Assembly: GCF_019740355.2 (NCBI RefSeq)
Contig: NZ_CP091819.1
Location: 2,604,001-2,668,000 of the forward strand
Source of the DNA: Paracrocinitomix mangrovi
GTDB lineage: Bacteria; Bacteroidota; Bacteroidia; Flavobacteriales_D; Crocinitomicaceae
Reading direction: 5' to 3'
DNA length: 64,000 nucleotides
The position numbers were made by a program, and so were the translations under genes. Within the stretch, counting starts at the first letter, position 1. Each line of letters begins with the position of its first letter. The notes under the pieces are model-generated. The model made no database searches and had not been told where the DNA came from. It worked only from the letters and a program-made list of their open reading frames with translations. Shown one piece after another: positions 25,664 to 34,508 of this stretch.

Positions 25664-28600
25664 ATGGATTACAAAAAACTGAATAACCTTATTGGTTGGA
25701 GCGTGTTTGCTATCGCTACCCTTGTTTACTTTGGAACACTTGAGCCAACCACGAGTCTTTGGGATTGTGGGGAGTATATCACAACAGCATATAAATTAGA
25801 AGTTGGTCACCCTCCGGGAGCTCCACTATTTATGATGCTTGGTAGATTATTTACCATGTTCACCTCAGCTGAAAATGCTGCCTTGATGATCAACGGAATG
25901 TCTGCATTGAGTAGTGCATTCACCATCTTATTCTTATTCTGGTCAATCACAATGATTGCAAAGAAGATAGTTTTAAATCCAGAAGTTTCTTTGTTTAAAA
26001 GAGGTGGAGATGAAGATGAGGACAAACCAAAAGAGAAAAAAGAACTTACTTCAGGCTATATCTGGGCTATATTAGGTAGTGGTATCATTGGTGGATTAGC
26101 ATACGCTTTCACCGATTCATTCTGGTTTTCTGCTGTTGAGGGTGAGGTATATGCCATGTCATCATTCTTTACTGCTATTGTTGTTTGGGCCATTTTAAAA
26201 TGGGACAATGAATGGCAAGAAAAAGAAGATGATCCTGAAGGATATACTAAAAACCCTGATCGTTGGTTGATATTCATCTTTTTCATGATTGGATTATCAA
26301 TCGGTGTCCATTTATTGAACTTGTTGGCTATTCCGGCAATGGCCTATGTATACTACTTTAGAAAGGTAAAAAAATCTACAATAGGTGGATTTATTGTTAC
26401 TGGTATTATAGGATTGATTGTATTGGTATTGGTTCAAAATATCATTATTCCTAAAACAATTCAGTTAGCCTCATTAGTTGAGCTAGGATTTGTAAATGAT
26501 TTAGGACTTCCTTTTAACTCTGGAGCTATCTTCTTATTTATGGCTATCTCCGGCTTAATTGTAGGAGGAATTATGGTTACCCGCAAAAACACTAGTAGTG
26601 ACACTCCAATGCTACTTGTTTACAGTGCATTGTGCCTGTTAAGCGGTATGTTAAACAGCAGTAGCTTGTTGTTCGGTTTCATTATTGGATTAGTGCTAAT
26701 CGGAATTTTCTTTGTCGTGTATTATGCGGCAGAAAAGAATCTGGAAATGGCCATTGTTGTTTCTGCACTTGGAATTGTGCTAGGATTAATCGTATGGCAC
26801 ATGTGGATGAAGAAAATTGACAAGGATGTATTAAAGCGAAACATCAAAGTAGGAATGAACAAGTTCTTCTACAGTCTCGCAATGCTATATGTGGGATATT
26901 CGTGTTTTGCCATGATCGTAATTAGATCAAATGCCGATACTCCTTTAGATGAAAACAACCCTGAGAACCTTGTAAGTTTACAAGCTTATTTGCAACGTGA
27001 GCAATATGGTGACTGGCCTATATTATATGGACAGTACTTCACAGCAAAAGCAAATCCAAGAGAAGAATGGGCAGATCTTAATGATGTTTATCAAAGAAGA
27101 TATGTTGTATCTACTAAAAGTGGACAAGAATTAAAAGGATTTAAAACTGAAGGTGAAGCAACAGCTTATGCTGCTACAGTAAATGGTGATATAGAGGAAA
27201 AATATTACCAAACTTTCTCAGGAAAAAATTCAAAACCAACATTTGACTCAGAGCACAGTACTTTCTTCCCAAGAATGTATAGTTCTGAAGACAGGCACAT
27301 TAATGGCTATCAAAGTTGGTCAGGTCACAAAGGAGCTCGTGTTCCAACCATGGGTGAAAATTTAACTTACTTCTTTAATTATCAGGTTGATTGGATGTAT
27401 TGGAGATATTTCATGTGGAATTTCTCTGGTAGACAATCAGATGAGCAAGGACATGGTGGGCCAAGAGATGGTAACTGGATATCCGGTCTTAATTTTATTG
27501 ATAAACACCACATTGGAGATCAAACAAAAGCTCCGGCCTTTATCACAGAAAATCCGTCAAATAACAAGTTTTACATGTTGCCACTTATTTTGGGCTTAAT
27601 TGGGTTTATTTTTACCCTAACTAAAGCGACAAAAAGTTGGTGGATCATATTCTTGTTGTTCTTAATGACAGGTTTAGCAATTATTATCTACCTGAATCAG
27701 AAACCATACGAACCAAGGGAGAGAGATTACGCTTATGCGGCATCCTTCTATGCTTTTGCTTTCTACATTGGTCTTTCAGTATTAGCCTTGTTTGATGCAT
27801 TTAAAAATATGCAGTGGAAAGAGCTGGCCTATATTGTGGGAATCACAGGTGGTTTAGGTGTTGTATTTGCAATTACTGATAAAACTGCTTCATTGAGTAT
27901 GCTTTATATGACAGGTGTAATTGCAGGACTCTACTCCGTCTTTATTGCCCTGCGAAGTACGCTCAAAAAAGAAGCAGGAGCGGCTATCTTAGCCACACTA
28001 ATATTGTTACCTGTTCCAGGAATCATGGGATCTGAAGGATGGGATGATCACGACAGAAGTGACAGATACACTGCAAGAGCATTAGCTTATAACTACTTAA
28101 TTAGCTGTGATGACAATGCAATTGTTTATACAAATGGAGATAACGATACGTTCCCTCTTTGGTACTTACAAGAGGTAGAAGGAATCAAAACTTCAGTTCG
28201 TGTATGTAACTTGAGCTTATTAAATACAGATTGGTATACTGAGCAAATGACGCGTAAAGCTTATGACTCAGAAGCATTGCCAATTTCATTTACTGAGGAA
28301 CAATATAGACAACATGGTCATTTAGATTACTTGTATGTATTTGGAACAAATGAATTGACAATGGGTAGTTCAACTATGTCTGAAAAATGGAAAAAAATTA
28401 CAGACAAGAAAATTGAATCAAACCCTGAATTATTTGCAAACGCATTTAGAACTGCGGTAACTTCATTGAAGCCAATTTTAGCACAGTCTAAAATTCCTGA
28501 AATGTTGCCTGAATTCTATAACAGTTTTGACAGTTTTGATTCTACGAACACTTACTATGAGTTCAGAAACTTTGTTTTCAAATTAGTATATGATGCTGAT

Positions 28601-29890
28601 GAAGAAAATGGTCAACAAGTATCTAAATACGGTTTATCTGAAAATGCTAGACAATCAGCATACAATGTGTTGATTCAGTTCAATGATGCATTTGATTATT
28701 TACCTGCAGATTACGCTATGGCTTATTTAGGTGATGAAAACAACTTAGAAGACAAAGGAGTGTTTATTCTTCCATCAAAAGGTTTAACAGTTAATGTTGA
28801 CAAAGAAAAAGTGTTAGCAAATGGAATTGTTAGCGAAGAGGATGCAGATAAAGTTGTAGATGAAATTCAATGGAAATTGAACAAGTCAACAATTTATAAA
28901 GCAGATTTGATGATCCTTGATATGGTTGCTCATTTTGATTGGGACAGACCTATTTACTTTGCAAGTTCAGCAAGCAGTACAACATACTTAGGACTTCAAA
29001 AGTATTTCTACTCTGAAGGATTGGTTTACAAATTGGTGCCAATTGATATCTCACAAGGAAGAAACCCTAATTCATTAGGTCAAATTAACGAGCCTGTTTA
29101 CCGCAGCAATTTGATGGAAGTATTTGAATGGGGTAATATGGACAAAGAAGGTATTTTAGTTGATTACTACACGCGTAGATTGACCAACAATTACCGAGTA
29201 CAGTTCAGTGTTCTTGCAGATTACTATGTTGAGCAAATTGACAAAGCTACTCAGTTGGTGAGCATGCTTGAGCAAGTAAAAGCACAAGATGGACCTGCAG
29301 AGCAAGTGGTTAAAACTCCTCTAGGTGATTTTGTAAGAGGTGAAATTGATGCTGAAATGGCGAAAGCTCAGTCTATCATTGACTCAAACTCTGTTAAAAT
29401 CACATCATTGTTACAAAAGAGTTTTGAAGTAATGCCAGAAGCGAATGTACCTTTTGGTAGAGTAATTCCTTCATATGTTCAGGCATTCTTTGCAGCAGGT
29501 GATGAAGAAAACGGAATGATGTATGCTGATAAAATGTTCGGTATTTTTGAAGAGGATATAGACTATTATTTAAGTGTAGATCCAGAATTCTCTTTACCAA
29601 TGATTCAAGATTTCTTTGATTCATACAGAGGAGTATTCTCATTGTATCAAACAGTATCTGTTTATAGTTCTGATGAAGCTTACCAAACAACTGTTGGTGA
29701 AAGATTCTACAACATTACAATGAAAGTACAAGCAGGATTAAATCCAATAAGAAGAACTAAACCAAATGGAAGTGCAAGAGTAAATGCAACATTTGATTCA
29801 TTCTTCTGTACATACAAACAGCTTTATAATTCTTTAGGATTGACCAACTACGACAATTCTTTATGCCCTGATGCAATTCCGGGCTTATAA
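25664..29890 (+). CDS. DUF2723 family membrane protein, probable GT-C type glycosyltransferase
   Basis: A giant 1408-residue protein. The N-terminal part has about ten or more membrane segments and the DUF2723 signature (YFGTLEPTTSLWDCGEYITT; D34 and E37 occupy the usual acidic site of GT-C enzymes, followed by GHPPGAPLF). The same domain occurs in the human protein O-mannosyltransferase TMEM260, so a lipid-linked-sugar-dependent glycosyltransferase role is plausible, not shown. A QKPYEPRERDYAY motif after the central helices is also conserved in the family. The C-terminal ~550 residues are largely soluble, mixed alpha/beta. It is followed after an overlap by a polysaccharide deacetylase gene. 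Confidence 0.88.
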   Translation: MDYKKLNNLIGWSVFAIATLVYFGTLEPTTSLWDCGEYITTAYKLEVGHPPGAPLFMMLGRLFTMFTSAENAALMINGMSALSSAFTILFLFWSITMIAKKIVLNPEVSLFKRGGDEDEDKPKEKKELTSGYIWAILGSGIIGGLAYAFTDSFWFSAVEGEVYAMSSFFTAIVVWAILKWDNEWQEKEDDPEGYTKNPDRWLIFIFFMIGLSIGVHLLNLLAIPAMAYVYYFRKVKKSTIGGFIVTGIIGLIVLVLVQNIIIPKTIQLASLVELGFVNDLGLPFNSGAIFLFMAISGLIVGGIMVTRKNTSSDTPMLLVYSALCLLSGMLNSSSLLFGFIIGLVLIGIFFVVYYAAEKNLEMAIVVSALGIVLGLIVWHMWMKKIDKDVLKRNIKVGMNKFFYSLAMLYVGYSCFAMIVIRSNADTPLDENNPENLVSLQAYLQREQYGDWPILYGQYFTAKANPREEWADLNDVYQRRYVVSTKSGQELKGFKTEGEATAYAATVNGDIEEKYYQTFSGKNSKPTFDSEHSTFFPRMYSSEDRHINGYQSWSGHKGARVPTMGENLTYFFNYQVDWMYWRYFMWNFSGRQSDEQGHGGPRDGNWISGLNFIDKHHIGDQTKAPAFITENPSNNKFYMLPLILGLIGFIFTLTKATKSWWIIFLLFLMTGLAIIIYLNQKPYEPRERDYAYAASFYAFAFYIGLSVLALFDAFKNMQWKELAYIVGITGGLGVVFAITDKTASLSMLYMTGVIAGLYSVFIALRSTLKKEAGAAILATLILLPVPGIMGSEGWDDHDRSDRYTARALAYNYLISCDDNAIVYTNGDNDTFPLWYLQEVEGIKTSVRVCNLSLLNTDWYTEQMTRKAYDSEALPISFTEEQYRQHGHLDYLYVFGTNELTMGSSTMSEKWKKITDKKIESNPELFANAFRTAVTSLKPILAQSKIPEMLPEFYNSFDSFDSTNTYYEFRNFVFKLVYDADEENGQQVSKYGLSENARQSAYNVLIQFNDAFDYLPADYAMAYLGDENNLEDKGVFILPSKGLTVNVDKEKVLANGIVSEEDADKVVDEIQWKLNKSTIYKADLMILDMVAHFDWDRPIYFASSASSTTYLGLQKYFYSEGLVYKLVPIDISQGRNPNSLGQINEPVYRSNLMEVFEWGNMDKEGILVDYYTRRLTNNYRVQFSVLADYYVEQIDKATQLVSMLEQVKAQDGPAEQVVKTPLGDFVRGEIDAEMAKAQSIIDSNSVKITSLLQKSFEVMPEANVPFGRVIPSYVQAFFAAGDEENGMMYADKMFGIFEEDIDYYLSVDPEFSLPMIQDFFDSYRGVFSLYQTVSVYSSDEAYQTTVGERFYNITMKVQAGLNPIRRTKPNGSARVNATFDSFFCTYKQLYNSLGLTNYDNSLCPDAIPGL

Positions 29891-30506
29891 AATACCAAAA
29901 TGGCCCCGGAGACTTTTCAAAGGGGCCATTTTTGATTTTGCGTCTGATGCAAAAACAATTTACCTCACTTTTGATGACGGTCCTCATCCCGAAACAACCC
30001 CTTTATTGTTGGATGTACTAGACCAATTCAATATCAAAGCCACCTTTTTTTGCCTGGGTGAAAATGTAAAAGATTATCCACAATTATTTCAAAGGATTTT
30101 AGATAAAGGTCATGCAATTGGCAATCATGCCATGAACCATATCAAAGGAACCATGACCAACACTAATGATTATATCAAAGATGTTGAAACAGCAACTGAA
30201 TTAATTAATTCAAAATTGTTCAGACCACCATATGGTAAAATTAAACCGTCACAATTTAAAGCCTTAAAGCAAAAGGGATATCGCATTATTTTTTGGTCAA
30301 TTATGGCGTACGACTTTGATCAAAACTTAAGCACTGATACTTTTATCTCCAAAATGCAAAAACTAGCTTATCCAGGAGCCATTTACGTATTCCACGATAA
30401 CCAAAAGTCGATTGAGACGATTCAAAATGAATTACCCAAAGTAATTGAAGCTTTGATAGATGATGGTTATGAATTTAAAAAAATTGAGCCCGAATTATTT
30501 TCCTAA
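29871..30506 (+). CDS. NodB-type polysaccharide deacetylase
   Basis: A 211-residue carbohydrate esterase family 4-like enzyme that removes N-acetyl groups from polysaccharide such as peptidoglycan or chitin-like glycans. The active-site motifs are present: TFDDGPHP (D35 general base, D36 metal ligand), metal histidines H86 and H90 (GNHAMNH), and RPPYG (118-122). There is no signal peptide, as in many Bacteroidota members. The ATG at 29871 overlaps the DUF2723 gene by 20 bases and matches the family N-terminus (MQFRAYKIPKWPRRLF). A strong hairpin lies inside its first codons. Confidence 0.9.
   Translation: MQFRAYKIPKWPRRLFKGAIFDFASDAKTIYLTFDDGPHPETTPLLLDVLDQFNIKATFFCLGENVKDYPQLFQRILDKGHAIGNHAMNHIKGTMTNTNDYIKDVETATELINSKLFRPPYGKIKPSQFKALKQKGYRIIFWSIMAYDFDQNLSTDTFISKMQKLAYPGAIYVFHDNQKSIETIQNELPKVIEALIDDGYEFKKIEPELFS
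29897..29933 (+). terminator. Terminator-like hairpin inside the deacetylase start region
   Basis: AAAATGGCCCC (29897-29907) pairs perfectly with GGGGCCATTTT (29922-29932), 11 bp with a 14-base loop, followed by T33. It begins 7 bases after the DUF2723 stop codon and falls within codons 9-21 of the deacetylase gene, so it may act as an attenuator between the two. Confidence 0.6.
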
Positions 30507-30511
30507 ATTTG
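30484..30511 (+). promoter_or_regulatory. Putative promoter of the Zn-ribbon methyltransferase gene
   Basis: TTG (30484-30486), a 17-base spacer and TAAATTTG (30504-30511) match the Flavobacterium-type consensus TTG-N17-23-TAnnTTTG. It overlaps the 3' end of the deacetylase gene and lies 16 bases before the next start codon. Confidence 0.45.
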
Positions 30512-30527
30512 ACGACGTTTTTACAGC

Positions 30528-31421
30528 ATGATGAATCAAATTACACAATGTCCTGTTTGCGATTCAAGTGAATTTTCAACTGCACTTGAAGGAGTAGATT
30601 ATGGTTATACCCAAGAAGAATTTACAATAGTAAGTTGTACTTCTTGCGGATTTTGGTTCACCAATCCCATTCCTACCGAAGATAAAATAGGTGATTACTA
30701 TAAAAGTGAAAATTACATTTCACATACTTCATCTAAAAAAGGTCTTTTTGAAAGGCTTTATCACATAGTAAGAAAAAGGGCAATTAAACAAAAGTTTAAA
30801 CTTAGCTCAAGAGGAAAATCACAAGGGCATCTATTAGACATTGGATGTGGAACAGGTGACTTTTTACTTTTTGCAAGCCAAAATTGGAAAGTAAAGGGAT
30901 TAGAACCCTCTGATGATGCACGTAAATTAGCAGCCGACAAAGGAGTTGATGTTTCTCCAGCAACGGATTTGCATAGTTTAGAAGCCAATACTTTTGACAG
31001 TATTACCATGTGGCATGTATTGGAACATGTTTATGATTTAAATAAGGATTTGGCCCAAATTAAAAATGTATTAAAAGATGATGGATACTTGTATGTAGCA
31101 GTTCCTAATAGAACATCTTTTGATGCGAAACACTACCAAAAATATTGGGCAGCATATGATTTACCTATCCATCTTTATCACTTTGCACCGGCTGACATTA
31201 AAACGCTTATGAAAAAGCACGGAATGGAAGTAGAAAAGGTATTACCAATGAAGTTTGACAGCTACTACGTAAGCATGCTTAGTGAGCAATATAAAAATCA
31301 ACACAAAAAATTATCAATTGGTGATATCATTAAAGGTTTTTGGAATGGATTTAGATCCAACATGAAAGCAAATAATGAGACTTATTCAAGCCAAATATAT
31401 GTCATAAAAAAAGCCGCTTAA
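30528..31421 (+). CDS. Class I SAM methyltransferase with N-terminal zinc ribbon
   Basis: A 297-residue methyltransferase. The zinc ribbon uses C8/C11 (CPVC) and C37/C40 (CTSC), followed by the SAM site LLDIGCGTGDFLLFA near residues 103-117 and the WHVLEHVYDL post-motif. Enzymes of this type often methylate sugars, lipids or small metabolites in cell-envelope pathways. It is 21 bases downstream of the deacetylase on the same strand, consistent with an envelope-glycan context. The acceptor is unknown. Confidence 0.85.
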   Translation: MMNQITQCPVCDSSEFSTALEGVDYGYTQEEFTIVSCTSCGFWFTNPIPTEDKIGDYYKSENYISHTSSKKGLFERLYHIVRKRAIKQKFKLSSRGKSQGHLLDIGCGTGDFLLFASQNWKVKGLEPSDDARKLAADKGVDVSPATDLHSLEANTFDSITMWHVLEHVYDLNKDLAQIKNVLKDDGYLYVAVPNRTSFDAKHYQKYWAAYDLPIHLYHFAPADIKTLMKKHGMEVEKVLPMKFDSYYVSMLSEQYKNQHKKLSIGDIIKGFWNGFRSNMKANNETYSSQIYVIKKAA

Positions 31422-31431
31422 AATAAGCGAC
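31406..31431 (-). terminator. Terminator hairpin of the barrel-protein gene
   Basis: CGCTTA (31415-31420) pairs with TAAGCG (31424-31429). In the minus direction seven T (31412-31406) follow. The hairpin overlaps the stop codon of the convergent plus-strand methyltransferase. Confidence 0.6.
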
Positions 31432-31454
31432 TTTAGTTTAGATTATTTATTTGA

Positions 31455-32300
31455 CTAGAAGTGTAAACAAGCTCCAAATGTGAGTGGTTTTGCAACTCTG
31501 GATGCCTGGTTTTCAAATAAAGGCAGCATATCAAAATTGGCAAACACTCCGAAATTTCTGAAACCTACTCTGGCCGTTAAAGATGCCTGAAAAGGGTTTA
31601 CATTATATCTTCCTTTCACTTTTGATTTAGCAGTTCCCTCAGTAGTCTCATATTCATATTTCATTTTAGAATTGAAACGCACTCCTCCAATTACACCAAC
31701 GGCAACATGAAAGTTCTTTTTCTTGTACTTAGATGTATTGAATTGTAACAACAACGGAACTGTAAAATAACTTACGCGCAGCTGATTTCTGGTATATCCG
31801 CCTGTGATACTGCTATCTAAAAAAGCAAAAGTAGTATCTGAGTTGGCGTATAGCGTAGCATATTGATTCTTTAATCCGTATCTGCTATTGGTAAATCCTG
31901 CACCGGTTACCAGACCAACATGCGGTGTTCCCAATTTTATAAAATACTCTAGAAAGTTAAAGTTATAAGTGAATGAACTTGCCGGATCTATTTTCAAATG
32001 CTCTTCTGTAAAATCAGGTTGGAATTGATTATTCATCAACATGTTCACTCCTACTTCAAATCCAGACCAATAAGCTAGATCAGTATTTTCTTTGTATGAC
32101 TTTCCTTCTTTTTCATCCGGATCTTCAAAGTCAGTTCCTTCATCATCAACTCTGATGGTATCATTATTAATGATGATAAACTCTGTATTTCCAATATTAA
32201 ACCTGGTTGTATCAGGTTTGTTTTCTTGTGAATTTTCATTCTGTGCCAGGCCAATTGTGGCAGTTGAAATGATTGCTAATAATGTAAATATCTTTTTCAT
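31455..32300 (-). CDS. Outer-membrane beta-barrel-like protein
   Basis: A 281-residue protein with signal peptide (MKKIFTLLAIISTATIGLAQ), an acidic region with DEGTDFEDPDEKEG, and then alternating hydrophobic/polar strands ending in aromatic residues (LKNQYATLYANS, FRNFGVFANFDMLPLFE, final ACLHF). This pattern is typical of porin-family outer-membrane barrels of Bacteroidota (the outer_membrane_beta-barrel type). I chose the ATG at 32300 over the upstream 32348. It lies downstream of an ECF sigma/anti-sigma pair on the same strand and may be a target. Confidence 0.72.
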   Translation of the reverse strand: MKKIFTLLAIISTATIGLAQNENSQENKPDTTRFNIGNTEFIIINNDTIRVDDEGTDFEDPDEKEGKSYKENTDLAYWSGFEVGVNMLMNNQFQPDFTEEHLKIDPASSFTYNFNFLEYFIKLGTPHVGLVTGAGFTNSRYGLKNQYATLYANSDTTFAFLDSSITGGYTRNQLRVSYFTVPLLLQFNTSKYKKKNFHVAVGVIGGVRFNSKMKYEYETTEGTAKSKVKGRYNVNPFQASLTARVGFRNFGVFANFDMLPLFENQASRVAKPLTFGACLHF

Positions 32301-32417
32301 TGTTTTAATTTTTTGTGGTGAAGAGAGGACATACTGCAGGCCTAACAAATCCGCTCTTTCCTTGTTATTTGTGGGACGACTTAATGATTCAAAAGTTACA
32401 GTTGGGTATGAAGATTT

Positions 32418-33446
32418 TTAATCTTTTTTACGCTCAAATTCAAAGCGACCAATTTTAAAGTGGTGAGCCACATAATTATTGGTTTGAGTTTCCTTTTCTC
32501 TTTGATAATAAATGTCTCTGTTAAAAATATTAGATGCTACACTTGTTATTGGTTTGATGGGCTCTTCAATAATTGTTTCAGGATCAAATACGGCTACATC
32601 ATCTTCTTCAATTATGATTTGGTCTTCAATATTTTCAGGAATTGGATTCTTTTGATCATTAGGATCTTTTTGATCAATAATTCCATCCTCTTTTTTCACT
32701 ATATCTTCATTCAAATCCGGTTGAATAATTTGCTTGAGACTAGTATCTTTTATTGCATCTTTTTCATGTTGATCTTCTGCAAATAAATTAGATTCATAGC
32801 GAATTAAGTTTTCATTAATACCGTATGAATTTTCTGAGCTAACAGCTGAATCGTTTACATCAACACCAAATGACTTAAGAGCAATTGGATTCACTCCATC
32901 ATGCGAATTCAAAGTGTTAAGCTCATCATTTTGTTCTGCTACACCTGAATTATTTATTTCATTGTTTCCAAAAGGAAATAAACTAATAAAAATTACAATC
33001 ACAGCTGCTGCTGCAGCATAACGAACAAACATAGGAATGATAATTCCGTTCTTTTTCTTAAGCTGATCTTTGTTATCAAATACCTCATTTAAATTTGGAA
33101 CTAACTTAGTATTTTGATAGTAGAGATAATCCAAATCTAAACCTTTAGAAGCCACGGTTTGATCCAGTTTTTTTAATTCTGTTTGATCCAATTGTCCTTC
33201 TATAGCAGCAATCATTTTCTCTTCAATTTCATCATCAGAAATATCCATCAACAATGCAGATTTAGACATACTGATTTCATCATCTGACTTTAATTGTAAA
33301 TCCGATAAATCAATGTCCAACTCTTCTTTAAGCTCAGGATGTTTTTGAATAAAATCCATCAACTCAAACTCTTGCTGAGCATTGAGATTCCCTTCCAAAT
33401 AATCTAGGAAAAAGGCCTCATAGTTATTTAAGTTGATGCGTTCCAT
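32418..33446 (-). CDS. Anti-sigma-factor-like membrane protein
   Basis: A 342-residue single-pass membrane protein. The cytoplasmic N-terminus (NYEAFFLDYLEGNL, FELMDFIQKHPELKEELD) matches anti-sigma partners of Bacteroidota ECF factors. A membrane helix lies at about residues 135-158 (MFVRYAAAAAVIVIFISLF). The remaining part is an acidic, Asp/Glu-rich periplasmic domain. Its ATG overlaps the sigma-factor stop codon by one base (TAATG), indicating translational coupling. It should hold the sigma factor inactive until an envelope signal is sensed. Confidence 0.8.
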   Translation of the reverse strand: MERINLNNYEAFFLDYLEGNLNAQQEFELMDFIQKHPELKEELDIDLSDLQLKSDDEISMSKSALLMDISDDEIEEKMIAAIEGQLDQTELKKLDQTVASKGLDLDYLYYQNTKLVPNLNEVFDNKDQLKKKNGIIIPMFVRYAAAAAVIVIFISLFPFGNNEINNSGVAEQNDELNTLNSHDGVNPIALKSFGVDVNDSAVSSENSYGINENLIRYESNLFAEDQHEKDAIKDTSLKQIIQPDLNEDIVKKEDGIIDQKDPNDQKNPIPENIEDQIIIEEDDVAVFDPETIIEEPIKPITSVASNIFNRDIYYQREKETQTNNYVAHHFKIGRFEFERKKD

Positions 33447-33934
33447 TAGTCAATTACTGCTTCTATACTTACTAAATAATCTTTCAATTTCTTTCTTGCT
33501 CTAAAGATGTAAACCTTCACTTGACTTTCTTTAAGACCAGTGATTTCACCAATTTCGTCATAAGCATAACCTTCATAATCTCTCAACAAAACAACTGTTT
33601 TTTGAATTTCAGGCAATTGGTCTAGGGCTTCGTGCAACACCTCCTGTAAATCAGTATTAAAAGAAGGTTTTTGTTGAACATGACGATCAATTGTATCTAC
33701 ATCATCCTTAAACTTTTCTTTTCTCAACACATCAATCATAGTATGATGAGCTGTAGTGAACAAGTAGGATCTAACTTTCTCGTAAGAGATGTTTTCTTTT
33801 CTTTCCCATACTTTGGCAAAAGTGTCTTGCACAACATCTTTAGCAACATCTGTATTTTTCAGATGCTTCACGACAAAGCGGTAAATGTTATCCGCATAGT
33901 CTTCAACTGCTTTATTGTACTCTTCTCTTGTCAT
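33446..33934 (-). CDS. ECF-type RNA polymerase sigma factor
   Basis: A 162-residue sigma-70 family factor of the extracytoplasmic-function group. Region 2 carries DVVQDTFAKVWERKENI and region 4 VVLLRDYEGYAYDEIGEITGL, followed by QVKVYIFRARKKL; only these two regions are present, as expected for ECF factors. The downstream gene is its anti-sigma partner, translated with a one-base overlap. A short inverted repeat (CCTGA-TCAGG) lies just upstream of the gene. The pathway controlled cannot be told from sequence; the adjacent barrel and TonB-like proteins point to the envelope. Confidence 0.93.
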   Translation of the reverse strand: MTREEYNKAVEDYADNIYRFVVKHLKNTDVAKDVVQDTFAKVWERKENISYEKVRSYLFTTAHHTMIDVLRKEKFKDDVDTIDRHVQQKPSFNTDLQEVLHEALDQLPEIQKTVVLLRDYEGYAYDEIGEITGLKESQVKVYIFRARKKLKDYLVSIEAVID

Positions 33935-34037
33935 TTCTTTTCATGGGGTAACCTGAAAAATCAGGATGAAAATCTAACATCTTTTTCCGTCAATTTTCTG
34001 TAGGACGGAGCTACATTTAAAAAGTTACAGCTTCAAA

Positions 34038-34367
34038 TTATTTTAATTCAAATTTAATTGGAAGAATGTATGTTTTATCCTCAAAATTAAGCAATTCTGC
34101 AGCTGGTAATGTTTTTACAGCAGACAAAGCTTCAGCATTTAATTCTTCTGATAATCCTTCCAAAACTTCTGCTTCTACATTTCCATCAACCACTTTGAAG
34201 GCAACATAAACTGTTCCTTCCTCATGATTTTGAATAGCATTTTTTGGATAATGTATTTTCTCAGCTACAATCTTTGTAATCTGGTTAAGTTTGGGATCAT
34301 TACTTGCTTGAGCTGTTTGCACTCCAACAAAAAAGGTTAAAAGGGTGGTTATTAATAAAGTTTTCAT
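34038..34367 (-). CDS. Secreted TonB C-terminal-like domain protein
   Basis: A 109-residue protein with a signal peptide (MKTLLITTLLTFFVGVQTAQA) and a single domain resembling the TonB C-terminus (HYPKNAIQNHEEGTVYVAFKV, then ALSAVKTLPAAEL). Unlike TonB it has no N-terminal membrane anchor or proline-rich spacer, so it would be free in the periplasm. It lies 103 bases upstream of the sigma factor gene on the same strand. Function beyond a possible contact with TonB-dependent proteins is open. Confidence 0.65.
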   Translation of the reverse strand: MKTLLITTLLTFFVGVQTAQASNDPKLNQITKIVAEKIHYPKNAIQNHEEGTVYVAFKVVDGNVEAEVLEGLSEELNAEALSAVKTLPAAELLNFEDKTYILPIKFELK

Positions 34368-34472
34368 AGTGTTAACTTTTACTGTTTTCAGTAGGACCCA
34401 TTTTTGAATTAAAAGTTACAGTGCAAAGAAATTTTAACCGATTTTAACTTTTCTACAATCTTTTAACAACCC

Positions 34473-34502
34473 TTTGGAAAGCTTAAATTTTAGGTAACTT
34501 TG
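34473..34502 (+). promoter_or_regulatory. Promoter of the flavin reductase gene, adjacent to ATG
   Basis: TTTG (34473-34476), an 18-base spacer and TAACTTTG (34495-34502) match the Bacteroidota consensus. The ATG (34509) is only 6 bases after the -7 box, so the mRNA would be leaderless or nearly so. Confidence 0.6.
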
Positions 34503-34508
34503 CCTTCT

